From JACVRW01 sp034664125 (lineage in GTDB: Bacteria; Actinomycetota; Thermoleophilia; Solirubrobacterales; Thermoleophilaceae): DNA of 64,000 bases. The notes below the pieces were generated by a model. It was given only the letters and a program-made list of their open reading frames with translations, did not search any database and was not told where the DNA came from. How positions within the stretch are numbered: the first letter of the stretch is position 1; every line of letters begins with the position of its first letter. Where the stretch lies: assembly GCA_034664125.1 (NCBI GenBank), contig JAXDIG010000025.1:1-64000 (forward strand). The letters run 5' to 3'. Position numbers and translations under genes: made by a program. This document shows positions 26,344 to 35,511 of this stretch, in pieces.

Positions 26344-27833
26344 GCGAACCCCGGCCGGGATACCTGCTCTCTCCGCGAGCGACGATCACCGCGATCACGG
26401 GCGTGCTGCTCGGCATGCTGCTCGCGGCCCTCAACCAGACGATCGTCGCCACCGCGCTGCCGCGCATCGTCGAGGACCTCGGCGGCATCAACCACTACTC
26501 CTGGGTGTTCTCCGCCTACATGCTCGCGGCGACGGTGACGGTGCCGATCTACGGACGGCTCTCGGACATCTACGGCCGCCGGCCGTTCTTCGCGGCCGGC
26601 ATCGTGATCTTCATGGCCGGTGCCGTGGTGGGCGGCACGGCCGACTCGATGACCCAGCTGGTCGTCGCGCGCGCGATCCAGGGGCTCGGCGCCGGCGCCC
26701 TGATCCCGCTGGCGATGGCTGTCATCGGCGACCTGGTGCCGCCTTCCGACCGCGGGCGCTGGCAGGGCCTCACCGGTGCGGTGTTCGGGCTCGCCTCCGT
26801 GTTCGGCCCGTTCACCGGCGGTTGGATCGCCGACCACGCCGACTGGCGCTGGGTCTTCTTCGTGTCCCTGCCGGTCGGGCTGGTGGCGCTCGTGGTCGTG
26901 CTTGCGACCCTGCGCATCCCGGCGCACCCCGAGCGCGCCGGCAGCGTCGACTACCTCGGCGCAGCCCTGCTCGGGGCCGGAGTCTCCAGCCTGCTGCTGG
27001 CCACGGTCCGCGGCGGCCAGGACGCGCCCTGGGGCTCGGGCCAGATCCTCGGTCTGTACGCCGTGGGGGCGCTGCTGATTGCCCTGCTCGCGTGGCATGA
27101 GCGCCGCGTCCCGCATCCGATCGTCCCGATTTCGCTGTTCCGGCTGCGTGCCTTCACCGCCGCGGCGGCCGCCTCCTTCGCGGTTGGGGTGGCGATGTTC
27201 GGGGCGATCATGTTCGTCCCCCTGTTCGTTCAGGGGGTGCTTGGCGAGTCCGCAACCGACTCCGGCCTGGTGCTCACCCCGCTGATGCTGGCGCTGGTCG
27301 TGACCAGCGTCGGGAGCGGGCAGCTCATCTCTCGCACCGGCCGCTACCGCTGGGCGCTCGTGTCCGGCCCGGTGCTGATGGCCGGCGGCTTCGTGCTGCT
27401 GAGCCGGCTCGACGTGCATTCCACCCACGGTGGCGCGACCCTGGCGATGATCGTCCTCGGCCTTGGCCTCGGCCTGCTCCTCCAGAACCTCGTCCTCGTC
27501 GTTCAGAACACGGTGCCGAGCGCCCAGCTGGGCGCCGCCACCAGCGCGGGGCAGTTCTTCCGCACCACCGGCGGGACCATCGGCGTGACCGTCATGGGCG
27601 CGATCCTGGCGGCGGGCCTGCCGGCGGGAGCGGCGGCCGGCGCGGCCCTCGGAGGCGGCGCGACGGCAGCCGGCACAAGCGCGGCCCGCGACCAGCTCGC
27701 CCACGCCATCCACCCCGTCTTCGTGATCGCACTGCCGCTGATGGCGCTCGCGTTCGCGCTCGTGCTGCTGATTCCCGAGACGCCGCTGCGGCGGACCGTC
27801 CGCGAGACGATGCCCGAGGGGGCACCGGCGTGA
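26340..27833 (+). CDS. MFS drug exporter, DHA2 (EmrB/QacA) family
   Basis: The 497-residue protein has 14 hydrophobic segments. LNQTIVATALPRIVEDLGG near the N terminus and the motif-A loop GRLSDIYGRRPFF are typical of DHA2 pumps, as is motif C-like GPFTGGWIADHADWRWVFFVSLPVGL. The start GTG 26340 overlaps the marR stop as GTGA. It exports cationic or amphipathic toxins using the proton gradient; the substrate is unknown. Confidence 0.88.
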   Translation: MSEPRPGYLLSPRATITAITGVLLGMLLAALNQTIVATALPRIVEDLGGINHYSWVFSAYMLAATVTVPIYGRLSDIYGRRPFFAAGIVIFMAGAVVGGTADSMTQLVVARAIQGLGAGALIPLAMAVIGDLVPPSDRGRWQGLTGAVFGLASVFGPFTGGWIADHADWRWVFFVSLPVGLVALVVVLATLRIPAHPERAGSVDYLGAALLGAGVSSLLLATVRGGQDAPWGSGQILGLYAVGALLIALLAWHERRVPHPIVPISLFRLRAFTAAAAASFAVGVAMFGAIMFVPLFVQGVLGESATDSGLVLTPLMLALVVTSVGSGQLISRTGRYRWALVSGPVLMAGGFVLLSRLDVHSTHGGATLAMIVLGLGLGLLLQNLVLVVQNTVPSAQLGAATSAGQFFRTTGGTIGVTVMGAILAAGLPAGAAAGAALGGGATAAGTSAARDQLAHAIHPVFVIALPLMALAFALVLLIPETPLRRTVRETMPEGAPA

Positions 27834-29245
27834 GCGACGCCCCCGACCGCCAGCACTACAACGTCACGCTTGCCGTCCTGGCCGTCGCGGCGCTCTCCTA
27901 CGCGCTGCTCCAGACGATGGTGGCTCCGGCGCTCCCGGCGATCCAGCGCGAGCTGGGCGCGTCCACGACGTCCGTGACCTGGGTGCTGACGGTCTACCTG
28001 CTGACCGCCTCGATTTCCACCCCGATCCTCGGCCGCGTCGGCGACATCTTCGGCAAGGAGCGCACGCTCGTCGCCGTGCTGTGCCTGTTCGCGGCGGGCT
28101 GCGTGGTTTCCGCGCTCTCGCACAGCATTGCGCTGCTGATCGCGGGCCGGGCGGTGCAGGGCGCCGCCGGGGCCGTCTTTCCGCTGGCCTTCGGGATCAT
28201 CCGCGACGAGTTCCCACGAGAGCGGGTGGCCACCGGCATCGGCCTGATCTCGGCGACCTTCGGAATCGGCGGTGGGCTGGGACTCGTGCTGAGCGGCCTG
28301 ATCGTCGACCACCTGTCCTACGAGTGGATTTTCTGGTTCGGGTTCGCGGTCGTCCTGGTGGCGATCTTCGCGACGCACCGATTCGTGCCGGAGTCCCCGG
28401 TCAAGTCGCCGGCGCGCATCGACTGGGCGGGGGCGGCGCTGCTCTCCGCCGGCCTCACCGCCCTGCTGCTGGCGGTGAGCGAAGGGGGCCGTTGGGGCTG
28501 GGGCTCACCCAGGATCGTCGGCCTGTTCGCCGCCGCGGCCGTGGTGCTCGTGGTCTGGATCCGATTCGAGCAGCGCGTGGCCCAGCCGCTGGTCGACGTG
28601 GGCCTGCTGCGGCTGCGCGCGGTCTGGACCGTGAACCTGACCGGCTTCCTGATCGGGTTCGGCATGTTCGGCTCGTTCGTCTTGATCCCGCAGTTCGTGC
28701 AGGCGCCGGAAGGAGCCGGCTACGGCTTCGCCGTCGGCGTAACCGGCGCCGGGCTGTTCATGCTGCCCTCGGCGGGGATCATGCTCGTGGCCGGCCCGCT
28801 GGCCGGGACTCTCGCCGGACGCGTCGGATCCAAGGTCCCGCTGCTGCTCGGCGCGGGCTTCGCGGCGGCCAGCTTTGCCCTGCTCTCGGTCGCCCACTCG
28901 CAGGAGTGGCAGGTGCTCGTGGCCGTGGCGCTGCTGGGCTTCGGCATCGGTCTGTCCTTCGCCGCGATGGCCAACCTGATAGTCGACGCCGTGCCGCAGA
29001 GCCAGACCGGCGAGGCGACCGGGATGAACACGATCATGCGGACGATCGGGGGGACCTTCGGCGCCCAGATCGCGGCCGCGATCGTCGCGGGTCACGTGGT
29101 ATCCGGCAGCGACGTCGCCGCCGAGTCGGGCTTCACCGCCGCCTTCGTCCTCGGCGCCGTCGCCGTGGCCCTGGCCCTACTGGCCGCGACGTTCATTCCG
29201 GGCCGCCGGCCGCCCGCGCTGGCGGAGGCGCCCGCGGCGAGCTAG
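27830..29245 (+). CDS. MFS transporter, DHA2-like, second pump
   Basis: The 471-residue protein has about 14 hydrophobic segments, with the motif-A loop GRVGDIFGKERTL and GGGLGLVLSGLIVDHLSYEWIFWFGF. It starts at GTG 27830, overlapping the first pump's stop. Two DHA2 pumps behind one MarR regulator could form hetero-oligomers or handle different drugs; this is inference. It converges with the secreted-protein gene by 4 bases. Confidence 0.87.
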   Translation: MSDAPDRQHYNVTLAVLAVAALSYALLQTMVAPALPAIQRELGASTTSVTWVLTVYLLTASISTPILGRVGDIFGKERTLVAVLCLFAAGCVVSALSHSIALLIAGRAVQGAAGAVFPLAFGIIRDEFPRERVATGIGLISATFGIGGGLGLVLSGLIVDHLSYEWIFWFGFAVVLVAIFATHRFVPESPVKSPARIDWAGAALLSAGLTALLLAVSEGGRWGWGSPRIVGLFAAAAVVLVVWIRFEQRVAQPLVDVGLLRLRAVWTVNLTGFLIGFGMFGSFVLIPQFVQAPEGAGYGFAVGVTGAGLFMLPSAGIMLVAGPLAGTLAGRVGSKVPLLLGAGFAAASFALLSVAHSQEWQVLVAVALLGFGIGLSFAAMANLIVDAVPQSQTGEATGMNTIMRTIGGTFGAQIAAAIVAGHVVSGSDVAAESGFTAAFVLGAVAVALALLAATFIPGRRPPALAEAPAAS

Positions 29246-29952
29246 CGGGGCGCCGCCGTGAAACGCACCAGCTCCTGGCGCTCCTCGCCGCCCGAGACGC
29301 CGAGCGCCAGCACCTGGCCGACGCCGCGCGCGTAGAGCTTGTACTCGAGCACCTTCGGCTCGAGCGGGGTCCAGTCCTTGGTCAGCAGCGCGTGCGCGAA
29401 GTGGCCGGCCGGGACGTCGGCCTGGTCATCGAGGCTCAGCACGCGCGCGCGGTCCTCCGCCTCGCCGGCCAGGTACTCCTGGCGGTACTCGAGCCCCGGG
29501 CGCGGGTGCGCCGGCATTGCAAGCCCGCCCCTGGCGCCGTTCACGCCGGCCTCCCACGAGCCCGCCGTCGAAACGACCTTGCCGTGGTCGTATTCCTTGG
29601 TGTCCTCGCCCAGGTACCAGACGTTGCCGCGGCGGTCCTGGGCGTACCAGTCGAAGGTGTCCTCCACGAGCCTGCCCTTCTCGGACGCGGTGTCGCGCAC
29701 CACGCGCGCCGTGACGCCGTTCGCGATCCGCTTGGTGTCGTGGGTGACACTGACCACCACCCGCTGGACGCTGCCTCCCGGGCCGGTTTCGCGGTAGACC
29801 CAGCGGCTGCCGGGGGTGAGCGGGAGGTAGGGATTGTCGATCGCGATCGTGAACCGGTGCGGATCGACCTGCGCCGGCGCGGCGCCGGCCGGCCCGCCGC
29901 CGAGCCCGGCGGCGAGGAGAACCACGAGTGCGCCCTTCGACTTGCCCCTCAT
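29242..29952 (-). CDS. Secreted conserved protein, downstream of two-component system
   Basis: The 236-residue protein has an N-terminal signal peptide (GALVVLLAAGLGGGPAGAAPA). The mature part begins VDPHRFTIAIDNPYLPLTPG-SRWVYRE. I recognise it as a conserved actinobacterial secreted family without known function. The gene follows the histidine kinase gene after 45 bases in the same direction, so it may be a target or sensory partner of that system. Confidence 0.65.
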   Translation of the reverse strand: MRGKSKGALVVLLAAGLGGGPAGAAPAQVDPHRFTIAIDNPYLPLTPGSRWVYRETGPGGSVQRVVVSVTHDTKRIANGVTARVVRDTASEKGRLVEDTFDWYAQDRRGNVWYLGEDTKEYDHGKVVSTAGSWEAGVNGARGGLAMPAHPRPGLEYRQEYLAGEAEDRARVLSLDDQADVPAGHFAHALLTKDWTPLEPKVLEYKLYARGVGQVLALGVSGGEERQELVRFTAAPR

Positions 29953-29997
29953 CGAGAAGCACCCTACGCGCGCCCGCTGAGATGCCCCTGAGGTGCC

Positions 29998-31362
29998 TCA
30001 GTTGAGAGCCGGCTGAGAGGACGCCCGCGCGGGGGCCCCGAACGAGACGCGCAGGAGCGCGCCCCCGTCGGGGGCATTGCCCGCGATCGCGAAGCCGCCG
30101 TGCGCCTCGGCCGCCTGCCGCACGATCGCCAGGCCCAAGCCCGAGCCGGGAAGGCCGCGCGCCGCCTCGGCGCGGTAGAAGCGCTCGAACACGCGCGGCA
30201 GGTCGGCCTCCGCGAAACCGGGGCCGTGGTCGCGCACGGTCAGCTCGCCGCCCGTCAGGTCGAGCTCCACCGTGCCGCCGGGCGGGCTCCACTTGACCGC
30301 GTTGTCGATCAGGTTGGCCACCGCCCGCTGGATGCGCTGGGGCTCGCCGCGCACCACCGTCGGCTCCGCGCTCACGCGGAATCCGACGTGGTCGCCGACC
30401 CGCACCCCCGCGCGTTCAGCGACCTGCTCGACGATTTGATCGAGGCGCACGTCGTCGGCCAGCTCGCCCGCCTTGGTCCCGCGCGCCAGCTCCACGATGT
30501 CGGCGACCAGGGCGGTCAGCTCGTCCAGCTCCTCGACGATGTCCGCGCGCAGCGCGGCGCGCTCGAGCTCGGGCAGGCGGTCGGCGTCCTCCAGGGTCTG
30601 GATGTTCGCGCGCAGGCTGGCGATCGGCGTGCGCAGCTCGTGGCTCGCGTCGGCGACCAGGTGGCGCTGCGCCTCAACGGAGCGCTCGAGCGCGTCGAGC
30701 GTCGTGTTGAAGCTGCGCGCCAGGCGGGTCAGTTCGTCGCGCCCGGTCAGCTCCATGCGCTCGGACGGGTCCGGATCGGCCGCCAACTCCTCGGTGCGGC
30801 GCGTGAAGCGGGCGATCGGCGCCAGCGCCGTGCGCGCGACGACCGCCCCCAGCCCGGCTCCGAGCGCCACGCCGGCCGCGCCGACGAACAGGAGCACGAG
30901 CAGGATGCGGTCGAGCTGGCGGTCCACCTCGTCCAGCGGCCGCGCCACTTGGATCGCCCCCGCACCGCCCAGGCCGCGCGTGAGCACGCGCAGGTGCAGC
31001 CCGTCGACCGTCGTGTCGACCAGCTCCTCGCCCGACCCCGTGCGAGCGATCGCGCGGGCGCGCTGGTCGAGCGGGAGGGCGTCGCCGCCGCTCGAGCCGC
31101 GCAGCAGGCGGCCGTCCGGCAGCACGAGCTGCACGTAGCCCTCGGGGCCGCCGAACGGCTCGCGGGGCACCTTTGGCAGCCGGTCCGGGCGGCCGGGCCG
31201 GTGGACGAAACGCGCGACCGAGTCCGCCCGCTCGTGCAACGACACGTCGACCTCGTCGCGGAGCTCGCCGCGAACGGCGAGGTAGACGGCGATCGCGACG
31301 ACGATCACGGCCACCGCCACGGCCAGTGCCGCCGCCGCGGCGATGCGCGTGCGCAGCGTCAT
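29998..31362 (-). CDS. HAMP-domain sensor histidine kinase
   Basis: The 454-residue protein has an N-terminal membrane helix (about 10-30), a short extracytoplasmic domain, a second helix near 150-170 and a HAMP linker. The H box is VADASHELRTPIASLRANIQ, the N box NLIDNAVKWSPPGG, and the G boxes DHGPGFAEADLPRVFERFYR and GSGLGLAIVRQAAEAHGG. Its ATG overlaps the response regulator stop (ATGA). The MprB/TcrY-like layout suggests envelope sensing, but the signal is unknown. Confidence 0.9.
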   Translation of the reverse strand: MTLRTRIAAAAALAVAVAVIVVAIAVYLAVRGELRDEVDVSLHERADSVARFVHRPGRPDRLPKVPREPFGGPEGYVQLVLPDGRLLRGSSGGDALPLDQRARAIARTGSGEELVDTTVDGLHLRVLTRGLGGAGAIQVARPLDEVDRQLDRILLVLLFVGAAGVALGAGLGAVVARTALAPIARFTRRTEELAADPDPSERMELTGRDELTRLARSFNTTLDALERSVEAQRHLVADASHELRTPIASLRANIQTLEDADRLPELERAALRADIVEELDELTALVADIVELARGTKAGELADDVRLDQIVEQVAERAGVRVGDHVGFRVSAEPTVVRGEPQRIQRAVANLIDNAVKWSPPGGTVELDLTGGELTVRDHGPGFAEADLPRVFERFYRAEAARGLPGSGLGLAIVRQAAEAHGGFAIAGNAPDGGALLRVSFGAPARASSQPALN

Positions 31363-32033
31363 GGTTCGCGCAGGACGTAGCCGACCCCGCGCACGGTGTG
31401 CAGCAGAGGCCGCGCGCCGGCATCCTGGAGCTTGCGGCGCAGGTAGCCGACGTAAACGCGCAGGGCGTTCGAGGCGGGCCCGAAGTCATAGCCCCAGACG
31501 CGGTCGTAGATGACGTCGTGCGGCAGCACGCGGCGCGGGTTTCGCATGAGCAGCTCGAGCAGCTGGTACTCGGTACGGGTCAGCTCGACGAACTCCTCCC
31601 GCACGGTCACGCCGTGGCGCACCGGATCGAGCTGCAGCTCGTCGAACGAGAGCGCGTCCGGCGCCTCGTCAGCGGCGCTGCGCCGCAGCAGGGCGCGCAG
31701 CCGCGCCTTCAGCTCGCCGACGTCGAACGGCTTCACCAGGTAGTCGTCGGCGCCGGCGTCCAGGCCGTCGATGCGGTCTTCGATCGCGTCGCGCGCGGTC
31801 AGGATCAGCACCGGCACGCGGTTGCCCGCCTCCCGCAGGCGGCGGCACACCTCCAGACCGTCGACGTCGGGCAGGCCGATGTCGAGCACGAGCGCGTCCG
31901 GCGTGGCCTCCGCCACCTGAGCGAGCGCCTCCCTGCCATTGGCGGCCGACAGGGTGTCGTACCCGCCGAGCACGAGCGCCCGGCGCAGCGCGTCGCGCAG
32001 CGAACGGTCGTCGTCGACGATCAGCACCCTCAT
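31359..32033 (-). CDS. OmpR/PhoB-type response regulator
   Basis: The 224-residue regulator has a receiver domain with acidic pocket DDD, phosphoacceptor Asp in VLDIGLPDVDGLEV, a T/S in LILTARDAIEDR and Lys in DDYLVKPF. The winged helix reads LTRTEYQLLELLMRNPRRVLPHDVIYDRVWGYDFGPASNALRVYVGYLRRKL. The ATG at 32033 (MRVLIVDDD) is the natural start. It pairs with the downstream kinase. Confidence 0.92.
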   Translation of the reverse strand: MRVLIVDDDRSLRDALRRALVLGGYDTLSAANGREALAQVAEATPDALVLDIGLPDVDGLEVCRRLREAGNRVPVLILTARDAIEDRIDGLDAGADDYLVKPFDVGELKARLRALLRRSAADEAPDALSFDELQLDPVRHGVTVREEFVELTRTEYQLLELLMRNPRRVLPHDVIYDRVWGYDFGPASNALRVYVGYLRRKLQDAGARPLLHTVRGVGYVLREP

Positions 32034-32080
32034 CCAGGGCAATTGTGCCCGCCGCCCCGGCTGAGCCCCCTCCACGGGCG

Positions 32081-32839
32081 CTACGAAGGGTCGATGCCCA
32101 CCGTGATGGTCCCGATCAGCCCCGTGCCGATCGTGCTGGCCCTGCGCCGCCGCAGGCGCAGCAGCGTCCCCGATCCGGCCTCCCGGTACACGAAGTCCTC
32201 GCTGTTGCGCAGTCGCGTGCCGCTGCGCGCGCTGTAGGGGGACAGCCGCACGACCCGGTCGCTGACCGAGTCGTTGAAGAACAGCTGGCCGGTGTAGGCG
32301 GTGCGGCCGCCCTTGTAGGTGCGGCCGGCCGCGCGCCCGCCCACGTGCGCCTTCAGATGGATGTGGATCGCGCGGCCCTGGTACCAGCCCGGGTAGATGG
32401 TGCGGAACTGCGCCACCCCGCTCTGCCCGGTGAGCTGCACGCCGCGCAGGTATCGCTTACCGGCCGTGCCCTCCTGACTGAAGCCGGAGTAGGTGCCGGC
32501 GGCGTCCGCGTGCCAGATCTCCACGGCCACGTCCTCCATGGCCTTGCACGTGCTCGCGTTGACGACCTTGACGCGCAGATCGAGCCGCAGGCCGGCCTTG
32601 CCCTCGGTGACGTCGCGACGGATGTTGTCCAGGTCGAGGTAGAAGGGACCCTCCGTCGCCTCGGGGAAGAGCCTGCACGAGGGCGTGGCGGCGTCGGCTC
32701 GCTCGGTGGTCGCGTCCGCGCCGGGCTCACACCCGAGCAGGCCCAGACCGGCCGCGCCCACCCCCGCGCCGGTCAGGTCGCGCAGCAGCCGCCGGCGCGT
32801 CGGGTGGTAGAGGCGGTCGTTGCCTTGAGGATCAGCCAT
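32081..32839 (-). CDS. Exported intradiol dioxygenase-like protein
   Basis: The 252-residue protein begins with RRRLLRDLTGAGVGAAGLGLLGCEPGAD. This is a twin-Arg-like signal followed by a possible lipobox Cys at about residue 37. The mature part is a protocatechuate 3,4-dioxygenase-type domain with EGPFYLD, EIWHADAAGTYS (Tyr ligand), and YPGWYQGRAIHIHLK, which supplies a Tyr and two His iron ligands. Such exported intradiol-like proteins are widespread; their substrate is uncertain. Confidence 0.8.
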   Translation of the reverse strand: MADPQGNDRLYHPTRRRLLRDLTGAGVGAAGLGLLGCEPGADATTERADAATPSCRLFPEATEGPFYLDLDNIRRDVTEGKAGLRLDLRVKVVNASTCKAMEDVAVEIWHADAAGTYSGFSQEGTAGKRYLRGVQLTGQSGVAQFRTIYPGWYQGRAIHIHLKAHVGGRAAGRTYKGGRTAYTGQLFFNDSVSDRVVRLSPYSARSGTRLRNSEDFVYREAGSGTLLRLRRRRASTIGTGLIGTITVGIDPS

Positions 32840-32883
32840 GGTGCTCCTCTTTGTAGAGCATCCCGCCGGCCTTGGCGGCGGCC

Positions 32884-33366
32884 TCAGCCGCCTCCCACCG
32901 CGTCCACCAGCGGCTGCACGCGCGGCCGGATCGGGCGGCTCAGCACCACGTAGCTGGTGGAGTGACGGATCGCGTCGGTGGCGAGCAGGCGGTTGACGAT
33001 CTCCTGCAGGTGCTCCGGGTCGCGCGCCGCCACGCGGCAGATCAGGTCCTCGGGCCCGCTGACCGCGTCCACCTCGAGCACCTCGGGCGTGGCCTCGAGC
33101 GCGTCGACCGCCTCGGCCAGGCGGCCCTGGGTGAGGGCCAGCATCACGAACGCCTGGATCCTGTGGCCCAGCTCGGCCGGGTCGATCTCAGGGCCGTAGC
33201 CGGTCACGACCCCGCGCCCCTCCAGCTTGGCCAGCCGCGCCTGCACCGTGCCGCGAGCAACGCCGAGGCGGCGCGAGATCTCGAGCAGGCCGAGGCGCGG
33301 GTTGGCGCGCAGCTCGGCGATCAGCCGGGCGTCGAGCTCATCGATCAGACTGGTCAATATGACCAC
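32884..33366 (-). CDS. Lrp/AsnC family transcriptional regulator
   Basis: The 160-residue protein has an AsnC-type HTH (LDARLIAELRANPRLGLLEISRRLGVARGTVQARLAKLEGRGVV) and a C-terminal RAM/ligand domain (FVMLALTQGRLAEAVDALEATPEVLEVDAVSGPEDLICRVAARD). It is divergent from phhA and probably controls it in response to an aromatic amino acid. I take the GTG at 33366 because a GAG lies at proper distance. A palindrome overlaps its first codons. Confidence 0.88.
   Translation of the reverse strand: MVILTSLIDELDARLIAELRANPRLGLLEISRRLGVARGTVQARLAKLEGRGVVTGYGPEIDPAELGHRIQAFVMLALTQGRLAEAVDALEATPEVLEVDAVSGPEDLICRVAARDPEHLQEIVNRLLATDAIRHSTSYVVLSRPIRPRVQPLVDAVGGG
33351..33365. promoter_or_regulatory. Palindrome at lrp start, likely autoregulatory site
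   Basis: TGGTCA-ATA-TGACCA is a perfect 6-bp inverted repeat with a 3-base spacer, lying over the first codons of the Lrp/AsnC gene and about 95 bases from phhA. Lrp-type proteins usually bind such elements in their own promoter region. Confidence 0.5.
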
Positions 33367-33458
33367 AAGTTAGCTCACATCGATGACAGAAGTAGGCAAA
33401 TTGACCGGTACTGGTGTGCACAGTTGCATCCCGACCGCTGCGATGCTGCACTGCCTTC

Positions 33459-34358
33459 ATGTTCGAGGAGGGACAGCTCTATTCGCCGGTGACCGCCGGC
33501 GGCGACGGCCAGGTGACCGTCCACCTCAGCGACGACCACCCCGGCGCCGGTGACCCGGAGTACCGGGCCCGCCGCAACGACATCGCGGCGCTCGCGCTCG
33601 CGTGGAAGCCCGGCCAGCCGGCGCCCAACGTGCGCTACAGCGAGGCCGAGCAGGAGGTCTGGAGAACCGTCTGCCGCGAGCTCGCGCCGAAGCACGAGCG
33701 ACTCGCGATCCGCGAGTTCCTCGGAGGGAAGGCGGCGCTCGACCTGCCCACCGACGGCGTGCCCAGCCTCGACCTGGTCAGCGCGCGGCTGCGCCCGCTG
33801 ACCGGCTTCCACTACGCGCCCGCGGCGGGGCTGGTGCCGCTGCGCGAGTTCTACGGGTCGCTGTCGGAGCGGCTCTTCCACTCGACCCAGTACGTGCGCC
33901 ACCCGGCCAATCCGCTCTACACGCCCGAGCCGGACATCATCCACGAGGTGCTCGGCCACGGGCACCTGCTGGCCACGCCGACGTTCTCGGAGCTGCACCA
34001 CCTGACCGGCGAGGCGACCCACCGGCTCCGCGACGAGGAGAACCTGCGCTTCCTCTCACGGGTGTTCTGGTTCACCGTCGAGTTCGGAGTGGTGGTCGAG
34101 GACGGCGAGCTGAAGGCCTACGGCGCCGGCATCCTCTCGTCCTACGGGGAGATCGACGAGTTCCGCGAGATGGAGCACCGCCCGCTCGACCTGATCGAGA
34201 TGGGCACGGCCGACTACGACATCACGCACTACCAGCCGGTGCTGTACCGAGCGGAGTCGCTGGACGAGGTGCGCGAGGTGGTCGGCGGGTTCTTCAGCAC
34301 GTGCACCGACGAGTCCGTCGCGGAGCTGCGGGAGCGCGGCGCGGCGATTCTGGGCTGA
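33459..34358 (+). CDS. phhA: Phenylalanine 4-monooxygenase
   Basis: The 299-residue protein is a pterin-dependent aromatic amino acid hydroxylase. The iron motif PDIIHEVLGHGH supplies two His, and the WFTVEFGV segment supplies the Glu. The SLDLVSARLRPLTGFHYAPAAGLV region matches the pterin-binding part. It converts Phe to Tyr with tetrahydropterin. No pterin dehydratase (phhB) lies nearby. The ATG at 33459 follows a short divergent promoter region shared with the Lrp regulator, as in other phhA loci. Confidence 0.9.
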   Translation: MFEEGQLYSPVTAGGDGQVTVHLSDDHPGAGDPEYRARRNDIAALALAWKPGQPAPNVRYSEAEQEVWRTVCRELAPKHERLAIREFLGGKAALDLPTDGVPSLDLVSARLRPLTGFHYAPAAGLVPLREFYGSLSERLFHSTQYVRHPANPLYTPEPDIIHEVLGHGHLLATPTFSELHHLTGEATHRLRDEENLRFLSRVFWFTVEFGVVVEDGELKAYGAGILSSYGEIDEFREMEHRPLDLIEMGTADYDITHYQPVLYRAESLDEVREVVGGFFSTCTDESVAELRERGAAILG

Positions 34359-34370
34359 GCCTCGGGCTCA
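34356..34370 (+). terminator. Hairpin overlapping the phhA stop
   Basis: TGAGCC-TCG-GGCTCA is a 6-bp stem with a 3-base loop, starting in the TGA stop codon of phhA. No T run follows. Confidence 0.4.
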
Positions 34371-34449
34371 AGCGCCCTCGTCCGGAGAATCTCGTGTCTC
34401 GGTGAGGTCCGTACGGGCGGGCGCAACCTGCGTTCGTGCGAAGTCACGG

Positions 34450-34800
34450 TCAACCGGTAGCCCCGTCGACCACTCCGGCCGCGAACATGACGGCTGTCAA
34501 ACCGAACCCGATCGTCGCGGCCAGCCAGGCTCGACTCGGCTGCGCGGGGTCCACGTTCGGGTATCGGCGGCGTGATCTCTCGAGCTTCTCGGGCTCGTAG
34601 AAGCGGCGCGCCCAAGGCGAGTTCGGTTTGGCCAACCTCAGTGCCGCGATCAGCCAGATCAGCCCGGCCACGAAGAAGCCGGCGAAGAAGAGAATGATGT
34701 GACCCTTGGCGACGGTGATCATTCCCGGAACGAAGATGACAACCCAGATCGCCGCAACGACGAGGATCTCGATGCCGTCGATTGAGGCGAACAACATCAA
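34450..34800 (-). CDS. Hypothetical membrane protein, 116 residues
   Basis: The product has three hydrophobic segments: IEILVVAAIWVVIFVPGMIT, HIILFFAGFFVAGLIWLIAALRL and WLAATIGFGLTAVMFAAGVV. Between the second and third is a basic stretch (RRFYEPEKLERSRRRYPNVDP). I do not recognise a family. GC content is lower than in neighbouring genes. Confidence 0.6.
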   Translation of the reverse strand: MMLFASIDGIEILVVAAIWVVIFVPGMITVAKGHIILFFAGFFVAGLIWLIAALRLAKPNSPWARRFYEPEKLERSRRRYPNVDPAQPSRAWLAATIGFGLTAVMFAAGVVDGATG

Positions 34801-34840
34801 CTAATACATGTACCACCAGCGCTCGGGTCTTGCACAGCTC

Positions 34841-35440
34841 CTAACCGCAGATCGCCGTGTTGACCAGCTGCCAGTTGCCTGTCGGCGCGGTGGCGTAGGC
34901 GACCGCCGTCCAGGCCTTCCCGGCCGGCCCGTTGGCCGTGAGCGCGACCGGCACGGCGCCGGCTGGGACCACCTGCGCCCCGCCGCCGATCAGGCGCTTG
35001 CCCTTCGGGCAGCGAGCGGGCGGTGCCGCCTTCGGCGTGACCGAGTCGTTGGCGGTGCTCGTCTCCACGCGCGTCACGTTCTTGACGTAGCGCGCTGCGC
35101 TGACCCCTCCGAGGCGGTTGAGGTCCAGCTGGCGCTCGTCGATCTCGCGATCGCCGAGCGTGTTGTCGGCGAGGTCGGCCCCTGTCAGCGAGCGATCCCT
35201 GACGTCGGCGCCCACGAGCACGCCGTCCTTCACGTCGCGGCCCTGGAGCGTGCCGTTGGCGACGTCCCGCCCCTGCAGCGAGCCGTCGCGCACGTCGCGA
35301 CTCTGCACCGTTCCGTTCTGGATCTCGCGACTGTCGATCGACCCGGTCGCAACGCCGTACGAGACTCCCCCGAGCGACACGAATAGCGCCAGCCCGGCCA
35401 GCACAGTCGCGGGTGAGATCCTGCCGAGCGCCTTCTTCAT
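34841..35440 (-). CDS. Exported protein with short D-V-x-D-G repeats
   Basis: The 199-residue protein begins with a membrane-spanning signal-like segment (ISPATVLAGLALFVSLGGVSYGVATG). It continues with eight or so repeats of about ten residues, e.g. EIQNGTVQSRDVRDGSLQGRD. It ends in a globular part with CPKGKRLIGGGAQVVPAG. This repeated architecture is common in Solirubrobacter-like actinobacteria. The repeats resemble pentapeptide-type beta-helix or trimeric stalk sequence. Function unknown; surface location inferred. Confidence 0.7.
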   Translation of the reverse strand: MKKALGRISPATVLAGLALFVSLGGVSYGVATGSIDSREIQNGTVQSRDVRDGSLQGRDVANGTLQGRDVKDGVLVGADVRDRSLTGADLADNTLGDREIDERQLDLNRLGGVSAARYVKNVTRVETSTANDSVTPKAAPPARCPKGKRLIGGGAQVVPAGAVPVALTANGPAGKAWTAVAYATAPTGNWQLVNTAICG

Positions 35441-35511
35441 CTCTGTCCTCCCTACGCCGTGGCCGCTGTCACCGTGGGTCTACCCGTCCCCTCCGCCGCG
35501 ATAATCCGCGC

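Noticed and set aside
34841..35440. Short repeats as a CRISPR array
   Set aside because: The repeats are in frame, vary in sequence and code for a repeat protein; no spacer structure is seen.
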